From: Acidobacteriota bacterium
GTDB lineage: Bacteria > Acidobacteriota > Blastocatellia > Pyrinomonadales > Pyrinomonadaceae
DNA: 64,000 bases
Reading direction: 5' to 3'
Assembly: GCA_019239425.1 (NCBI GenBank)
Contig: JAFAZX010000004.1
Span: 1-64,000 of the forward strand
Shown: positions 20,439-29,259 of the stretch, in pieces
Layout of the letters: each line of letters starts with the position of its first letter
Numbering within the stretch: the first letter of the stretch is position 1
Made by a program: the position numbers and the translations under genes
The notes under the pieces: generated by a model
What the model was told of the DNA's origin: nothing
Database searches by the model: none
Seen by the model: the letters and a program-made list of their open reading frames with translations, nothing else

Positions 20439-23400
20439 ATGTCGAAGAGAATCCCCCCTGTTCTCGCGCGGCTGGCCGTGGTCTGCCTGTGCCTCGCCTC
20501 CCTTACCCCGAGCGCCCTCGCGCAGTCGCAGGCGACGACCGGCGACATCGAGGGGCGCGTCACAGACCCCAACGGCGCGGTCATCCCCAACGTCACGGTC
20601 AACGCCAGGAATCAGGCGACCGGACTCCAGCGCTCCGCCAACACGGACGCCGAGGGCATCTACCGCATCATCCAGCTCCCGCCGGGCGCTTACACCGTGA
20701 CGATCACGGGCGCCAGCGGCTTCCAGTCCTGGACGGGCGAGAACGCGGTCGTGACCGTGGGCAGTAAGACGCCGGTGGACGCGCAGCTCTCGCTCTCCGG
20801 CGCCGACACCGTCAACATCAACGTCTACTCCGAAGGGCAGACGGTCGAGACGACGCGCACGTCCGTCTCGACGACCGTCAACGAGCGCGCCATCCAGAAC
20901 CTCCCCATCAACGGCCGCAACTTCCAGGACTTCGCCACGCTCTCGCCCGGCGTCATCCGCGACCCGCGCGGCGGCGACCTCTCGGTCGGCGGCCAGCGCG
21001 GCACCTTGAACAGCCTCCAGGTCGACGGCGTCGACAACAACAACACCTTCTTCGGACAGGCGCTCGGGCGCGGCGGCGTGCGCCCGCCCTACCAGTTTTC
21101 GGAAGAGTCCGTGCAGGAGTTTCAGGTCAACCAGAACGGCTTCTCGGCCGAGTTCGGGCGCGCGGGCGGCGCCGTCATCAACGTCGTCACCAAGTCGGGC
21201 ACCAACGAGTTCCACGGCGGCCTCTTCGAGTACCTCCGCGACGAGTCCCTGAACGCCAACGACCCCGTCCTAAAGGCCAACCAGTTCCGCGCCGGCCGCC
21301 CGAACAAGCGCCCCGCCTCGCGCATCAACCAGTTCGGCGGCCGCATCGGCGGCCCCATCGTCAAGAACAGGGCCTTCTTCTTCTTCACCTACGACGGCCA
21401 GCGCTCGGACATCCCGCAGGTCTTGGACGTGCCGAACATCGCGACCGCGCCCGCGGCGGCGCAGGCCATCCTCCTCCCGAAGCTCAACACGTACCAGGTC
21501 GGTCGTAACCAGGACGTCTTCCTGGGCAAGTCCGACATCTCCCTGAACCAGAGCCACCAGCTGACGCTGCGCTACAACCACCAGGGCTTTACGGGGCAGA
21601 ACAACGAGAACAACGGGACGCTCTCGGCCGAGGAGCACTCGGGCGACAGCCTCGTCAAGAGCGACACCTTCAGCGGCCAGCTCTCCTCGGTGCTGACGAA
21701 GACCGTCGTCAACGAGTTCCGCTTCCAGCTCGCGCGCGACAAGGAGCCGGGCCAGGCCAACGTGGACGCGCCCGAGGCCGTCATCAACACCAACTCCGGC
21801 AACCTCAACATCGGCCGCAACAACTTCAGCCCGCGCGAGACGACCATCAAGCGCTTCCAGGTCATCGACAACGTCTCGCTCGTCTCGGGCCGGAGCAACT
21901 ACAAGTTCGGCCTCGACTTCAACTTCGACCGCGTCCTCAACTTCTTCCCCGGCATCTTCTCGGGCACCTACACCTTCTCGAACATCGCCGACCCGCTCGC
22001 GCCCGGGACGACGCTCAACGGCTACCAGGCTTTCGCGCGCAACCTCCCGATCACTTACACGCAGAACTTCGCCGGCCCCGGCACGACCGGCGCGACGACC
22101 AAGCCGAACCTCTCCGAGTACGCCTTCTTCGTGCAGGACGACGTGCGCGTCACGCCGAAGCTGACCCTCAACCTCGGCGCGCGCTACGACTACGAGGGGC
22201 TGGCCTGCCCGCCGGTGACGAACCCCGACCCGCTCCTCATCAACCACGGCGTCAACACCGGCAACTGCCCGAAGGACAAGAACAACCTCGCGCCGCGCGC
22301 GGGCTTCTCCTACTCGCCCGACGACAAGACTGTCTTCCGCGGCGGCTTCGGCCTCTTCTACGGGCGCACGCCGGCCATCGTCCTCGGCACGGCGCACTCG
22401 CAGAACGGCATCAACGTGACGGGCGTCACGCTGAACCCCACGCAGATGGCGGCGCTCGGCCTGCGCTACCCGAACGTCCTGTCGGCGGTGCCCACCGTCG
22501 GCGGCGCGAGCCCGAGCCTCTACTACTTCGCGCCCGACTACGTGATGCCCTACGTCGAGCAGGGGCGCTTCGGCGTCGAGCGCGAGCTGGCGAAGGGGTT
22601 GAGCCTCTCGGCCACCTACCTCTTCTACAAGGGCGTTCACCTCACGCGCACGCGCGACATCAACCTCGCCGCGCCCGTCGCCTTCAACGCCGCGGTGCAG
22701 AACGGCGGCCCCACCTACACCTTCCAGCGCTTCACCGCGCCGCGCCCCATCTCGCGCACCTCGGGTACTTCTTACGCGCGCATCAGCGTCTTCGAGAGCG
22801 CCTCGCGCTCGCTCTACAACGGGCTGGCTTTCCAGGCGACGCAGCGCTTCACGCGCGGCTTCCAGTTCATCGCCGCCTACACCTACTCGCGCGCGCACGA
22901 CGACCGGCCCGACCAGACGACCGTCGTCGTCGGCGCCGACGACGCGAAGATCGTCGAGAACCAGATCAACCCCTCGCTCGACTACACGCGCTCGGACACG
23001 GATCTGCGCCACCGCTTCGTCTTCAGCCCCGTCTACGACATCGGGAAGATTAAGTGGAGCGACAACGCGGTGGCGCGCGCCGTCTTCAGCGACTGGACGC
23101 TCTCCGGCATCGTGCAGGCGCAGTCGGGGAGTCCCTACTCGGCGCTCGTCGGCAACGACCCGAACAACGACGGCAACCGCGCGAACGACCGCCTGCCGGG
23201 CACCGTGCGCAACCAGTTCACGACGCCCTCGGTCTACCAGTTCGACGCGCGCGTCACGCGCAACATCCCTTTCACCGAGACGATGAAGCTGCGGCTCATC
23301 CTCGAAGCCTTCAACATCTTCAACCGCGCCAACGTGGTGACGGTCAACACGACGGCCTACAACTTCGCGCTCGCGAGCGGCGGCCTCTCCGGCACGCTGG

Positions 23401-23519
23401 CGGCGCCGAACTTCGTCACGGCCTTCGGCACGCCGCGCAGCTTCTCGTCGCCCGCCTCGGGCACGACGACCTTCGCGACCCCGCGCCAGTTGCAGTTGGC
23501 CGTGAAGTTCGACTTCTAA
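20439..23519 (+). CDS. TonB-dependent receptor, Oar-like, with carboxypeptidase-regulatory domain
   Basis: The 1026-residue outer-membrane protein has a signal peptide (LAVVCLCLASLTPSALAQ). A CarboxypepD_reg-like Ig domain spans about 36-115 (GDIEGRVTDPNGAVIPNVTV, EGIYRIIQLPPGAYTV). Next comes a plug region (RAIQNLPINGRNFQDFATLS, LQVDGVDNNNTFFG, FGRAGGAVINVVTKSGTNEF) and a large beta barrel ending with an aromatic F (LAVKFDF). This is the Oar-type architecture common in Acidobacteriota, thought to import large ligands such as oligosaccharides or peptides. The ligand cannot be deduced. It appears monocistronic, closed by a 131-bp palindromic element. Confidence 0.9.
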   Translation: MSKRIPPVLARLAVVCLCLASLTPSALAQSQATTGDIEGRVTDPNGAVIPNVTVNARNQATGLQRSANTDAEGIYRIIQLPPGAYTVTITGASGFQSWTGENAVVTVGSKTPVDAQLSLSGADTVNINVYSEGQTVETTRTSVSTTVNERAIQNLPINGRNFQDFATLSPGVIRDPRGGDLSVGGQRGTLNSLQVDGVDNNNTFFGQALGRGGVRPPYQFSEESVQEFQVNQNGFSAEFGRAGGAVINVVTKSGTNEFHGGLFEYLRDESLNANDPVLKANQFRAGRPNKRPASRINQFGGRIGGPIVKNRAFFFFTYDGQRSDIPQVLDVPNIATAPAAAQAILLPKLNTYQVGRNQDVFLGKSDISLNQSHQLTLRYNHQGFTGQNNENNGTLSAEEHSGDSLVKSDTFSGQLSSVLTKTVVNEFRFQLARDKEPGQANVDAPEAVINTNSGNLNIGRNNFSPRETTIKRFQVIDNVSLVSGRSNYKFGLDFNFDRVLNFFPGIFSGTYTFSNIADPLAPGTTLNGYQAFARNLPITYTQNFAGPGTTGATTKPNLSEYAFFVQDDVRVTPKLTLNLGARYDYEGLACPPVTNPDPLLINHGVNTGNCPKDKNNLAPRAGFSYSPDDKTVFRGGFGLFYGRTPAIVLGTAHSQNGINVTGVTLNPTQMAALGLRYPNVLSAVPTVGGASPSLYYFAPDYVMPYVEQGRFGVERELAKGLSLSATYLFYKGVHLTRTRDINLAAPVAFNAAVQNGGPTYTFQRFTAPRPISRTSGTSYARISVFESASRSLYNGLAFQATQRFTRGFQFIAAYTYSRAHDDRPDQTTVVVGADDAKIVENQINPSLDYTRSDTDLRHRFVFSPVYDIGKIKWSDNAVARAVFSDWTLSGIVQAQSGSPYSALVGNDPNNDGNRANDRLPGTVRNQFTTPSVYQFDARVTRNIPFTETMKLRLILEAFNIFNRANVVTVNTTAYNFALASGGLSGTLAAPNFVTAFGTPRSFSSPASGTTTFATPRQLQLAVKFDF

Positions 23520-23650
23520 AGGCGGAAGCCCGACCGTGAGGGAGGGCGTGCGGCTGTCATAAAAGGAGGGATGACGAAAGACACGCTGTCTTTCGTCATC
23601 CCTCCTCTCGCGTTTGACTAACGCCCTCCCTCACGGTCGGGCTTCCGCCT
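23520..23650. repeat. Palindromic element, AGGCGGAAGCCCGACCGT family (131 bp)
   Basis: A perfect 30-bp inverted repeat (23520-23549 and 23621-23650) starting AGGCGGAAGCCCGACCGT encloses a second hairpin (GGAGGGATGACGAAAGAC with its mirror). It fills the space between two convergent stop codons. A shorter copy of the same family lies in frame in the ATPase gene at 38242-38334. Confidence 0.9.
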
Positions 23651-23651
23651 C

Positions 23652-24377
23652 TTAGCGCCGGCCGGAGTTCAGTATCCGCAGGAGCGCGAGGAAGATGTTG
23701 AAGGCGTCGAGGTAGAGGTCGAGCGCGCCGGCGATGTACTCGTTCGTGGGGTAGCGCCGGATGATGTTCGACGTGTCGTAGAGCACGAAGCCCGAGAAGA
23801 GCAGCAGCGTCGCCGCCGCCACGGCGAACCCGAGCGCCGAGGCGCCGAGGAAGATGTTGACGACGCCCGCCAGGATGACCACGATCAGGCCCGTCATCAG
23901 CATCCCGCGCATGAAGCTGAAGTCCTTCTTCGACACGAAGACGTAGGCCGTCAGGCCCCCGAAGATGCCGACCGTCAGCAGTCCCGCTGCCGGAATCGAA
24001 TCCGGGTTAACCTGTCGAATCATCGCGATGAGCGGCGAGATGACGACGCCCGTCAGCGTCGTGAAGCCGAAGAGCGCGGCGAGGTTCAGGCCCGGCACGT
24101 GGCGCACGGCCTGCGCCCCCAGCACGCCGCCGATCATGACGATGAACATGATCCACGGATGCTGAAAGGCGAACATGAGCAGAGGCTTAAATGAAAGCCC
24201 CGCCATGACGCCGCCGACGGCGAAGAGCGTCGCCGCGAAGAAGAGCGCGTAGACCTTGCGGATGAAGCCCATCCGCTCCTCCACGCTCGCGCGCGCCGCC
24301 GTCTCCACGCCGTAGCCGCCCCACGCGCCCGGCTGTTGCTGCCCGTAAGGTTGATTCTGCGACTGAAAGTCTCTCAT
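23652..24377 (-). CDS. Bax inhibitor-1/YccA family membrane protein
   Basis: The 241-residue protein has a Gln/Gly/Tyr-rich N terminus (QPYGQQQPGAWGGYG), then seven closely spaced membrane helices. The final region reads FVLYDTSNIIRRYPTNEYIAGALDLYLDAFNIFLALLRIL. The conserved YDTS...Y/E and ALDLYLDxxNxFL motifs are diagnostic of the BI-1/YbhL/YccA family, whose members act as calcium-leak channels or modulate membrane proteases. The gene converges on TonB receptor 1 and diverges from crcB. Confidence 0.92.
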   Translation of the reverse strand: MRDFQSQNQPYGQQQPGAWGGYGVETAARASVEERMGFIRKVYALFFAATLFAVGGVMAGLSFKPLLMFAFQHPWIMFIVMIGGVLGAQAVRHVPGLNLAALFGFTTLTGVVISPLIAMIRQVNPDSIPAAGLLTVGIFGGLTAYVFVSKKDFSFMRGMLMTGLIVVILAGVVNIFLGASALGFAVAAATLLLFSGFVLYDTSNIIRRYPTNEYIAGALDLYLDAFNIFLALLRILNSGRR

Positions 24378-24537
24378 CTAAGTTCCTTCTCCGAAGGGGA
24401 CAAAACCGAACGGCGCGCGCCCTTGTTCGCGCGCCGTCAACTTAGATGTTACCACGGGGCGCGTGGCTGTACGCCTCCCGCGGCGACCTCCCGAGGGCCG
24501 ACTTTCAAAGCGGGTGCGTTAATGCTTAAATTGGCCG

Positions 24538-24921
24538 GTGCCGAGAATCCTTCTGATCGGACTCGCGGGGCTGGCCGGGACGCTGTGTCGCTACTGGCTC
24601 TCGGGCGTCATCGCGCGCCGCTACGGGGAGACGTTCCCCGTCGGCACGCTCGTCGTCAACGCGCTCGGCTGCCTCCTCATCGGCCTCCTCTTCTACCTGC
24701 TGCAGGAGCGCTACGTGGTGGGGCAGACCGCGCGCACGGTCGTCCTCGTCGGCCTGCTCGGCGGGTTCACGACCTTCTCGTCCTACGGGCTGCAGACCTT
24801 CATGCTCATCCGCAACGGCGAGTTCGCCTACGCCGCCGCGAACGTCTTCGCCTCGAACCTGCTGTGCCTGGCGTCGGTGTGGGGCGGGTACACACTCGGC
24901 AGACTGCTCGGAGGGATTTAG
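24538..24921 (+). CDS. crcB: Fluoride exporter CrcB/Fluc
   Basis: Fluc proteins form dual-topology dimeric fluoride channels that protect against fluoride toxicity. The 127-residue protein has four membrane helices and the family landmarks GTLVVNALGCLLIG and GLLGGFTTFSSYGLQTF. The GTG start at 24538 gives the normal N terminus (RILLIGLAGLAGTLCRYWL). The stop is followed directly by the DUF190 gene, a partnership seen in many bacteria. I could not find a convincing fluoride riboswitch in the 160 bases upstream. Confidence 0.93.
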   Translation: MPRILLIGLAGLAGTLCRYWLSGVIARRYGETFPVGTLVVNALGCLLIGLLFYLLQERYVVGQTARTVVLVGLLGGFTTFSSYGLQTFMLIRNGEFAYAAANVFASNLLCLASVWGGYTLGRLLGGI

Positions 24922-25251
24922 ATGAACGTCCCCGAAGACGGCTACCTGCTGCGCATCTTCGTCGGCGAGAGCGACCGGTACGGCCGCAGGCCTCTCTACG
25001 AGGAGATCGTCCTGAAGGCACGCGAGGCGGGTCTGGCGGGCGCGACGGTGCTGCGCGGCGTGATGGGCTTCGGCAAACACAGCTTCATCCACACGGCCAA
25101 AATCCTGCGCCTCTCGGAAGACCTGCCGATGGTCGTCGAGATCGTGGACTCGCGCGAGAACGTCGAGAGGTTCCTGCCCGTCCTCGACGGACTCATCACG
25201 GACGGGCTGGTCACGCTCGAACGCGTGAGCGTCATACAGTACCGCGGCTGA
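24922..25251 (+). CDS. DUF190 family PII-like protein
   Basis: This 109-residue protein has the DUF190 pattern: LLRIFVGESDRYGRRPLYEEIVLKAREAGLAGATVLRG, then GFGKHSFIHTAKILRLSEDLPMVVEIVD. Members adopt a ferredoxin-like fold related to the PII signalling proteins and often accompany crcB. It begins at the base after the crcB stop, so the two are certainly co-transcribed. A regulatory role for the fluoride channel is plausible but unproven. Confidence 0.88.
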   Translation: MNVPEDGYLLRIFVGESDRYGRRPLYEEIVLKAREAGLAGATVLRGVMGFGKHSFIHTAKILRLSEDLPMVVEIVDSRENVERFLPVLDGLITDGLVTLERVSVIQYRG

Positions 25252-25276
25252 CGCGGGGCGCGGGCCGGTCTGTTCG

Positions 25277-26173
25277 ATGAAGACTCAACCGAATCCGAAG
25301 TCGCCGGTCGCGGCGGGGACGAAGTCGGGAGGGGTGCCGCCGATCCTCTTCGTGCTGGCGGCGGCCCTCATCTGGAGCACGGGCGGGCTCTTCATCAAGG
25401 CGACGCCGCTCGACGCCTTTCAGCTCTCGTTCGGCCGCACGCTGCTGGCGGCCGTGACGGTGGCCATCCTGACGCGGCGCGAGGGGTTCCGTATCAACGG
25501 GCTGACGGTCGTCTCGTCGGTGCTCTACGCGGCGCTGCTGTTGCTGTTCGTGATGGCGAACAAGTTGACGACCGCGGCCAACGCCATCTTCCTGCAATAC
25601 ACCGCGCCGGTCTACATACTCATACTCGAACCGCTTCTCTTTAAGGAGCGCTTCCGGCGGGCGGACGTGTTCGTCGTCGCGGCGTGTCTGGTCGGGATGT
25701 CGCTCTTCTTCGTCGGGCAGCTCCGGCCGCAGGACTTTGAAGGGAACCTGACGGCGCTCGCCTCGGGCCTCTGCTTCGCGCTCTTCCTGCTCTCCCTGCG
25801 CCACCCGCGCGCGAGCGGCGTCAACCGCGCCGCGTCGGTCATCTACGGCAACCTTCTGCTGAGCCTCGTCACGCTGCCCGCGTTCGTGCAGGGCGCGGGC
25901 GCTTTGACGTTGAAGGACGTCGCCATCGTCGTCTACCTCGGCGTCGTGCAGGTCGGGCTGGCCTACACGCTCTTCACTTTGGGGATGGCGCGCGGCGTGC
26001 GCTCGCTCGACGCGGGCGTCGTCGGCTACATCGAGCCGATGCTCAACCCCGTCTGGGTCTTCCTCTTCCTCGGCGAGCGCCCCTCGAACTGGGCCGTCAC
26101 GGGCGGCTGCATCATCATCGCCGCCGTCTTCCTCCACACCGTCGTCTTGGCGCGGCGCGCCAAGACGACGTGA
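25277..26173 (+). CDS. EamA/DMT superfamily transporter
   Basis: The 298-residue protein contains ten predicted helices as two repeated EamA domains (about 20-150 and 165-295). Typical sequences include AALIWSTGGLFIKATPLDAF, NAIFLQYTAPVYILIL and a second-repeat end of GYIEPMLNPVWVFLFLGERP. Drug/metabolite transporters of this group export metabolites or amino acids. It lies 25 bases after the DUF190 gene and may belong to the same transcript. The TGA stop is the first codon of the following GTGATGA repeat. Confidence 0.9.
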   Translation: MKTQPNPKSPVAAGTKSGGVPPILFVLAAALIWSTGGLFIKATPLDAFQLSFGRTLLAAVTVAILTRREGFRINGLTVVSSVLYAALLLLFVMANKLTTAANAIFLQYTAPVYILILEPLLFKERFRRADVFVVAACLVGMSLFFVGQLRPQDFEGNLTALASGLCFALFLLSLRHPRASGVNRAASVIYGNLLLSLVTLPAFVQGAGALTLKDVAIVVYLGVVQVGLAYTLFTLGMARGVRSLDAGVVGYIEPMLNPVWVFLFLGERPSNWAVTGGCIIIAAVFLHTVVLARRAKTT

Positions 26174-26256
26174 TGAGTGATGAGTGATAAGTGATAAGAG
26201 GAAGACAAGGCCCGTTGTATTTTCTTATCACTTATCACTTATCACTTATCACTCAC
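26170..26256. repeat. Inverted-repeat element, GTGATGA/GTGATAA heptamer family
   Basis: The left arm GTGATGA/GTGATGA/GTGATAA/GTGATAA (26170-26198) is mirrored at 26224-26256. It lies between two convergent genes and supplies the TGA stop of both (26171-26173 on plus, 26253-26255 on minus). Confidence 0.92.
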
Positions 26257-28562
26257 CTGAAGTCTTTGATGAGAACGACGCTCGTCGTCTCGACGCTGCG
26301 GGTGGCGACGAGGCGGTTGTCGCGCGACCAGTCGAAGGAGGAGACGTTGTCGGAGGTGAAGTTCGTCAACTGCACGGGGCGGCCGCCCGCGAGCGTTTGC
26401 AGCCAGACGTTGTTCGTCCCCGTCCGCGCGTCGAGGTAGGCGATGCCGCGGTTGTCCGGAAGCCAGACCGTGTTGGCGCGGAAGGTCGGCGCGACCTCGT
26501 ACGTGTGCGTCGGCTCGCCGCCTTCGATGGGGATGACGGCCAGGCGGTTCGCGGCGAACTGCCCCTCGCCGTAGGTGCAGACGAAAGACTTGCCGTCGGG
26601 CGAGACGAAAGGCCACGACGCCGGCTTGCTCGTGAGTCGCACCGCCTCGCCGCCCGCAATCGGCACCTTCCACACCGCCGGCTCCTGCCCGCCGCCCACC
26701 GTCGCGTAGACGACCCAGCGTCCGTCCGGCGTCACGTGCGGGAAGTTCTCGCCGCGCCCCGAAGTTAAGCGAAGAGGGTTCCCGCCGTCCGCGTCCATCC
26801 GCCAGATGTTGAAGGGGCCGCCCGCGCGGTTCGAGACGAAGACGACGTAGCGCCCGTCCGAAGAGACCGAAGGCCCGTAGTTCGAGCGCGCGCCGGCGGT
26901 CAACTGCCTCTGCCCCGTCCCGTCGGCGTTCATCGCCCAGATGTCCCACCCGCCGCCCGCCATCGAGGCGTAGACGATTCGCCCGTCCGGCGCCCACGAG
27001 AGTCCGTAGTAGCCGTCGAACTTCCCGGAACCCGTCGTGATCTGCCGAGCGCGCGCGACGTCGCCGCCCGGCGCCACCCACACGTTCGGCACGCGGTCGG
27101 TCTGCACCGTGACGAGCGCAGAGCCGTCGGCCGTCAGGCTCGCGCCGAGGTACGTGTTCAGGTCGTTCGTCACGCGCCGCATCTCGCCGGACGGGAGGGC
27201 GAGCAGCCAGATTTGCGCGGGACTCAACTCCGCCTCCGCCGCGCTCACGACCAGCCCCGAGCCGTCGGGCAGCCAGGACAACTGTCGCACGTCCGCCCAG
27301 CGCGCCTCGGTCACGCGCCGCTCCGCGCCGTCGGAGACTTGAAAGGTCGTGACGCCGAGCGCGGGCGAGCTCCCGTCGAACAGCTCGGTCGAGCCGTAGA
27401 TGCAGGCGACGTTCTTCCCGTCGGCCGACCAGGCGGGCAGGACGACGAAGTCTGGCGCGCCGCGTTTGACGACGGCGCGCTCGTTCGCGCCGTCCGCGTC
27501 GGCGACGTAGAGCGTGATCTCGCTCCCGACCCGGCCGCGCACGTAGGCGAGGTGTCGCCCGTCCGGCGAGAAGGTGACGGGGCCGCCCGAGCAGTCTTCG
27601 AGCACCCTGACGGCCGGGCCGCCGAGCACGGGCACGCGGAAGAGCGCGGGCGGGTGCGGCCCCTCCTGCGCCGCGCCGTAGTAGAGGTGTTGACTGTCGG
27701 GCGAGAAGACGAGCGCGCCGTAGAACATTCCTTCGGCGGGCGCGACGATCTGCTGCGTGTTGCTCGCGGCCGCGACCTGCCTGACCCAGACGCCCTGCCC
27801 CTGCCGGCCGGGTTCGTTGGCGACGTAGGCGAGGTAGTTCCCGTCCGGCGAGATGACGGCCTCGTTCACCGCGCCGGTCACGGGCAGGCGCGTCAGCTTC
27901 ATCGTGGGGAAGGCCGCGGGCGCGTTCTTCCTGGACGCGCGCTCCACGTCCGGCACGACCGAGATGCGGTAGAAGGCGTAGACGAGCGCGGCGACCGTCA
28001 CGAAGACCGCCGCCGAGATGAGGACGGCCGCGCGGACGGGGTGGCCTTCGGGCGCGGGGGCGGAGGCGTCTTGAATGTTGATTGATGAGGTTGACGGGGT
28101 CGGGCCGTCAACGTCTTCGGGTTCGGGGGGAGGGAAGTACCCGGCCGCGTCGCCGTGCGTCTGACTGACGACCGCGCGGCTCTCATCCGTCCGCGCGGAG
28201 GCGAGGGCGTGCGCGGCCTCCGGCTCCTCCCGGCGACTCTCCTTCACCTCGACGGCGAAGCGGTAGCCGCGGCGCGGGACGGTCTCGACGAAGGCGCCGC
28301 CGCCTTCGGGTTCGCCGAGTGCCTTGCGCAGGGTGAAGACGTTCTGCGCGAGGGTCGCCTCGCCGACGAAGGTGTCGGGCCAAATCTCCTTGAGCAGCTC
28401 CTCCTTCGACATCACGCGCCCGGCCCCGCGGACGAGCGCGAGCAGCGTCTCGAACTCCTTCGGCGTGAGGCGGACGGGCCTGCCTTCGCACAGCAGAAGG
28501 CGCTCCGAGGCGTCGAGGGCGTATCGGTCGAACTCGTACAAGTGCTTGGACTGCCCGGTCAT
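26253..28562 (-). CDS. CadC-like regulator: OmpR-type winged helix, one membrane helix, WD40/TolB-like propeller
   Basis: The 769-residue protein starts with an OmpR/PhoB-type DNA-binding domain (residues 7-105; VRLTPKEFETLLALVRG, KEELLKEIWPDTFVGEATLAQNVFTLRKALGE, VETVPRRGYRF). After a linker, one membrane helix follows (about 178-200, AAVLISAAVFVTVAALVYAF). The periplasmic half holds repeated PD40/TolB-like blades (AVISPDGNYLAYVAN, VFSPDSQHLYYGA, SSDGRYVVFVSN, and more). It is a one-component membrane-bound transcription factor that senses outside the cytoplasm. An 11-bp direct-repeat array begins 7 bp upstream of its start codon. The last codon abuts the repeat that supplies its TGA. Confidence 0.9.
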   Translation of the reverse strand: MTGQSKHLYEFDRYALDASERLLLCEGRPVRLTPKEFETLLALVRGAGRVMSKEELLKEIWPDTFVGEATLAQNVFTLRKALGEPEGGGAFVETVPRRGYRFAVEVKESRREEPEAAHALASARTDESRAVVSQTHGDAAGYFPPPEPEDVDGPTPSTSSINIQDASAPAPEGHPVRAAVLISAAVFVTVAALVYAFYRISVVPDVERASRKNAPAAFPTMKLTRLPVTGAVNEAVISPDGNYLAYVANEPGRQGQGVWVRQVAAASNTQQIVAPAEGMFYGALVFSPDSQHLYYGAAQEGPHPPALFRVPVLGGPAVRVLEDCSGGPVTFSPDGRHLAYVRGRVGSEITLYVADADGANERAVVKRGAPDFVVLPAWSADGKNVACIYGSTELFDGSSPALGVTTFQVSDGAERRVTEARWADVRQLSWLPDGSGLVVSAAEAELSPAQIWLLALPSGEMRRVTNDLNTYLGASLTADGSALVTVQTDRVPNVWVAPGGDVARARQITTGSGKFDGYYGLSWAPDGRIVYASMAGGGWDIWAMNADGTGQRQLTAGARSNYGPSVSSDGRYVVFVSNRAGGPFNIWRMDADGGNPLRLTSGRGENFPHVTPDGRWVVYATVGGGQEPAVWKVPIAGGEAVRLTSKPASWPFVSPDGKSFVCTYGEGQFAANRLAVIPIEGGEPTHTYEVAPTFRANTVWLPDNRGIAYLDARTGTNNVWLQTLAGGRPVQLTNFTSDNVSSFDWSRDNRLVATRSVETTSVVLIKDFR

Positions 28563-28568
28563 AACCGC

Positions 28569-28634
28569 TTTTGAAAGTTCTTTGATAACTCTTTGAAAAC
28601 TATTTTGGGGCGCTTTGACCCGCTTTTGATGATC
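28569..28634. promoter_or_regulatory. Six 11-bp direct repeats (YTTTGA...CT), probable OmpR/PhoB-type operator
   Basis: Six consecutive 11-mers read TTTTGAAAGTT, CTTTGATAACT, CTTTGAAAACT, ATTTTGGGGCG, CTTTGACCCGC and TTTTGATGATC. The 11-bp spacing is the helical repeat used by PhoB-type winged-helix proteins bound in tandem. The array sits between the divergent CadC-like regulator (start 28562) and the secreted-protein gene (start 28729), so it may control both. Confidence 0.7.
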
Positions 28635-28728
28635 GCCCCGGCCCGGCGGCGCGTTTCTCCACGCGTCTGCGGGTGACGCTCCTTATACGAGCGGACGAGA
28701 CGAGCGAACGAGACTAAATGGAGGATGT

Positions 28729-29169
28729 ATGAAAAAGCAACTTTCGAGAGCACTTCTGGGTCTGGCCGCGGCGCTGATGCTGACCGCGTCGGCCGGCGCG
28801 CAGGTTCTACGCGGGGTCGTGGTTCGCGTCCCCTTCGACTTCGTGGTGGGCGAGAGGCGGATGCCGGCCGGGCTCTACACCGTCCGGCGCGTGAGGTCTG
28901 ACGCGGAGACCACGCTCGTCATCCGCGGCGAGGGCGGCCGCACGGCGGCCGTCGTCCTGACGAACACGGGCGCGCCGCAGCCCCTCGGGGCAGGGCTCGT
29001 CTTCCGCCAGCACGGCGACAGCTACTTCCTCGCCGAAGTCTCGATGCCGGGCGCGGCCTCCGTCCGCGAGCTGCCCAAGTCCAACGCCGAGCGCCGGCTC
29101 GAACGCGAGCTGGCCGGGCGGAACGGCGGCGACTCGAAGACCGTCACCGTCGTCGGCAGTGTGCAGTGA
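28729..29169 (+). CDS. Small secreted protein, paralogue of 11427-11867
   Basis: The product has 146 residues with a signal peptide (LLGLAAALMLTASAGAQ). Motifs VPFDFVVGERRMPAGLYTV, LVFRQHGDSYFLAEVSMPG and SNAERRLERELAG match the 11427 protein in order and spacing. TGGAGG stands just before the ATG. It is divergent from the CadC-like regulator across the 11-bp repeat array, so it is a good candidate target of that regulator. The family function is unknown; a periplasmic or surface beta-protein is likely. Confidence 0.78.
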   Translation: MKKQLSRALLGLAAALMLTASAGAQVLRGVVVRVPFDFVVGERRMPAGLYTVRRVRSDAETTLVIRGEGGRTAAVVLTNTGAPQPLGAGLVFRQHGDSYFLAEVSMPGAASVRELPKSNAERRLERELAGRNGGDSKTVTVVGSVQ

Positions 29170-29173
29170 AGGT

Positions 29174-29258
29174 CAGTAGGCAGTAGGCAGATGGCAGTAG
29201 GCAGTTCGGACAAGTAGATTTCCGAACTGCCTACTGCCATCTGCCTACTGCCTACTGG
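29174..29258. repeat. Inverted-repeat element, CAGTAGG heptamer family, short loop
   Basis: CAGTAGG/CAGTAGG/CAGATGG/CAGTAGG (29174-29210) is mirrored at 29221-29258 with only a 10-nt loop. It lies between the convergent ends of the secreted paralogue and the hybrid kinase. Confidence 0.93.
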
Positions 29259-29259
29259 T

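Noticed and set aside
24378-24537. Fluoride riboswitch before crcB
   Set aside because: The 160-base upstream region shows a GC-rich hairpin but not the conserved crcB-motif segments.
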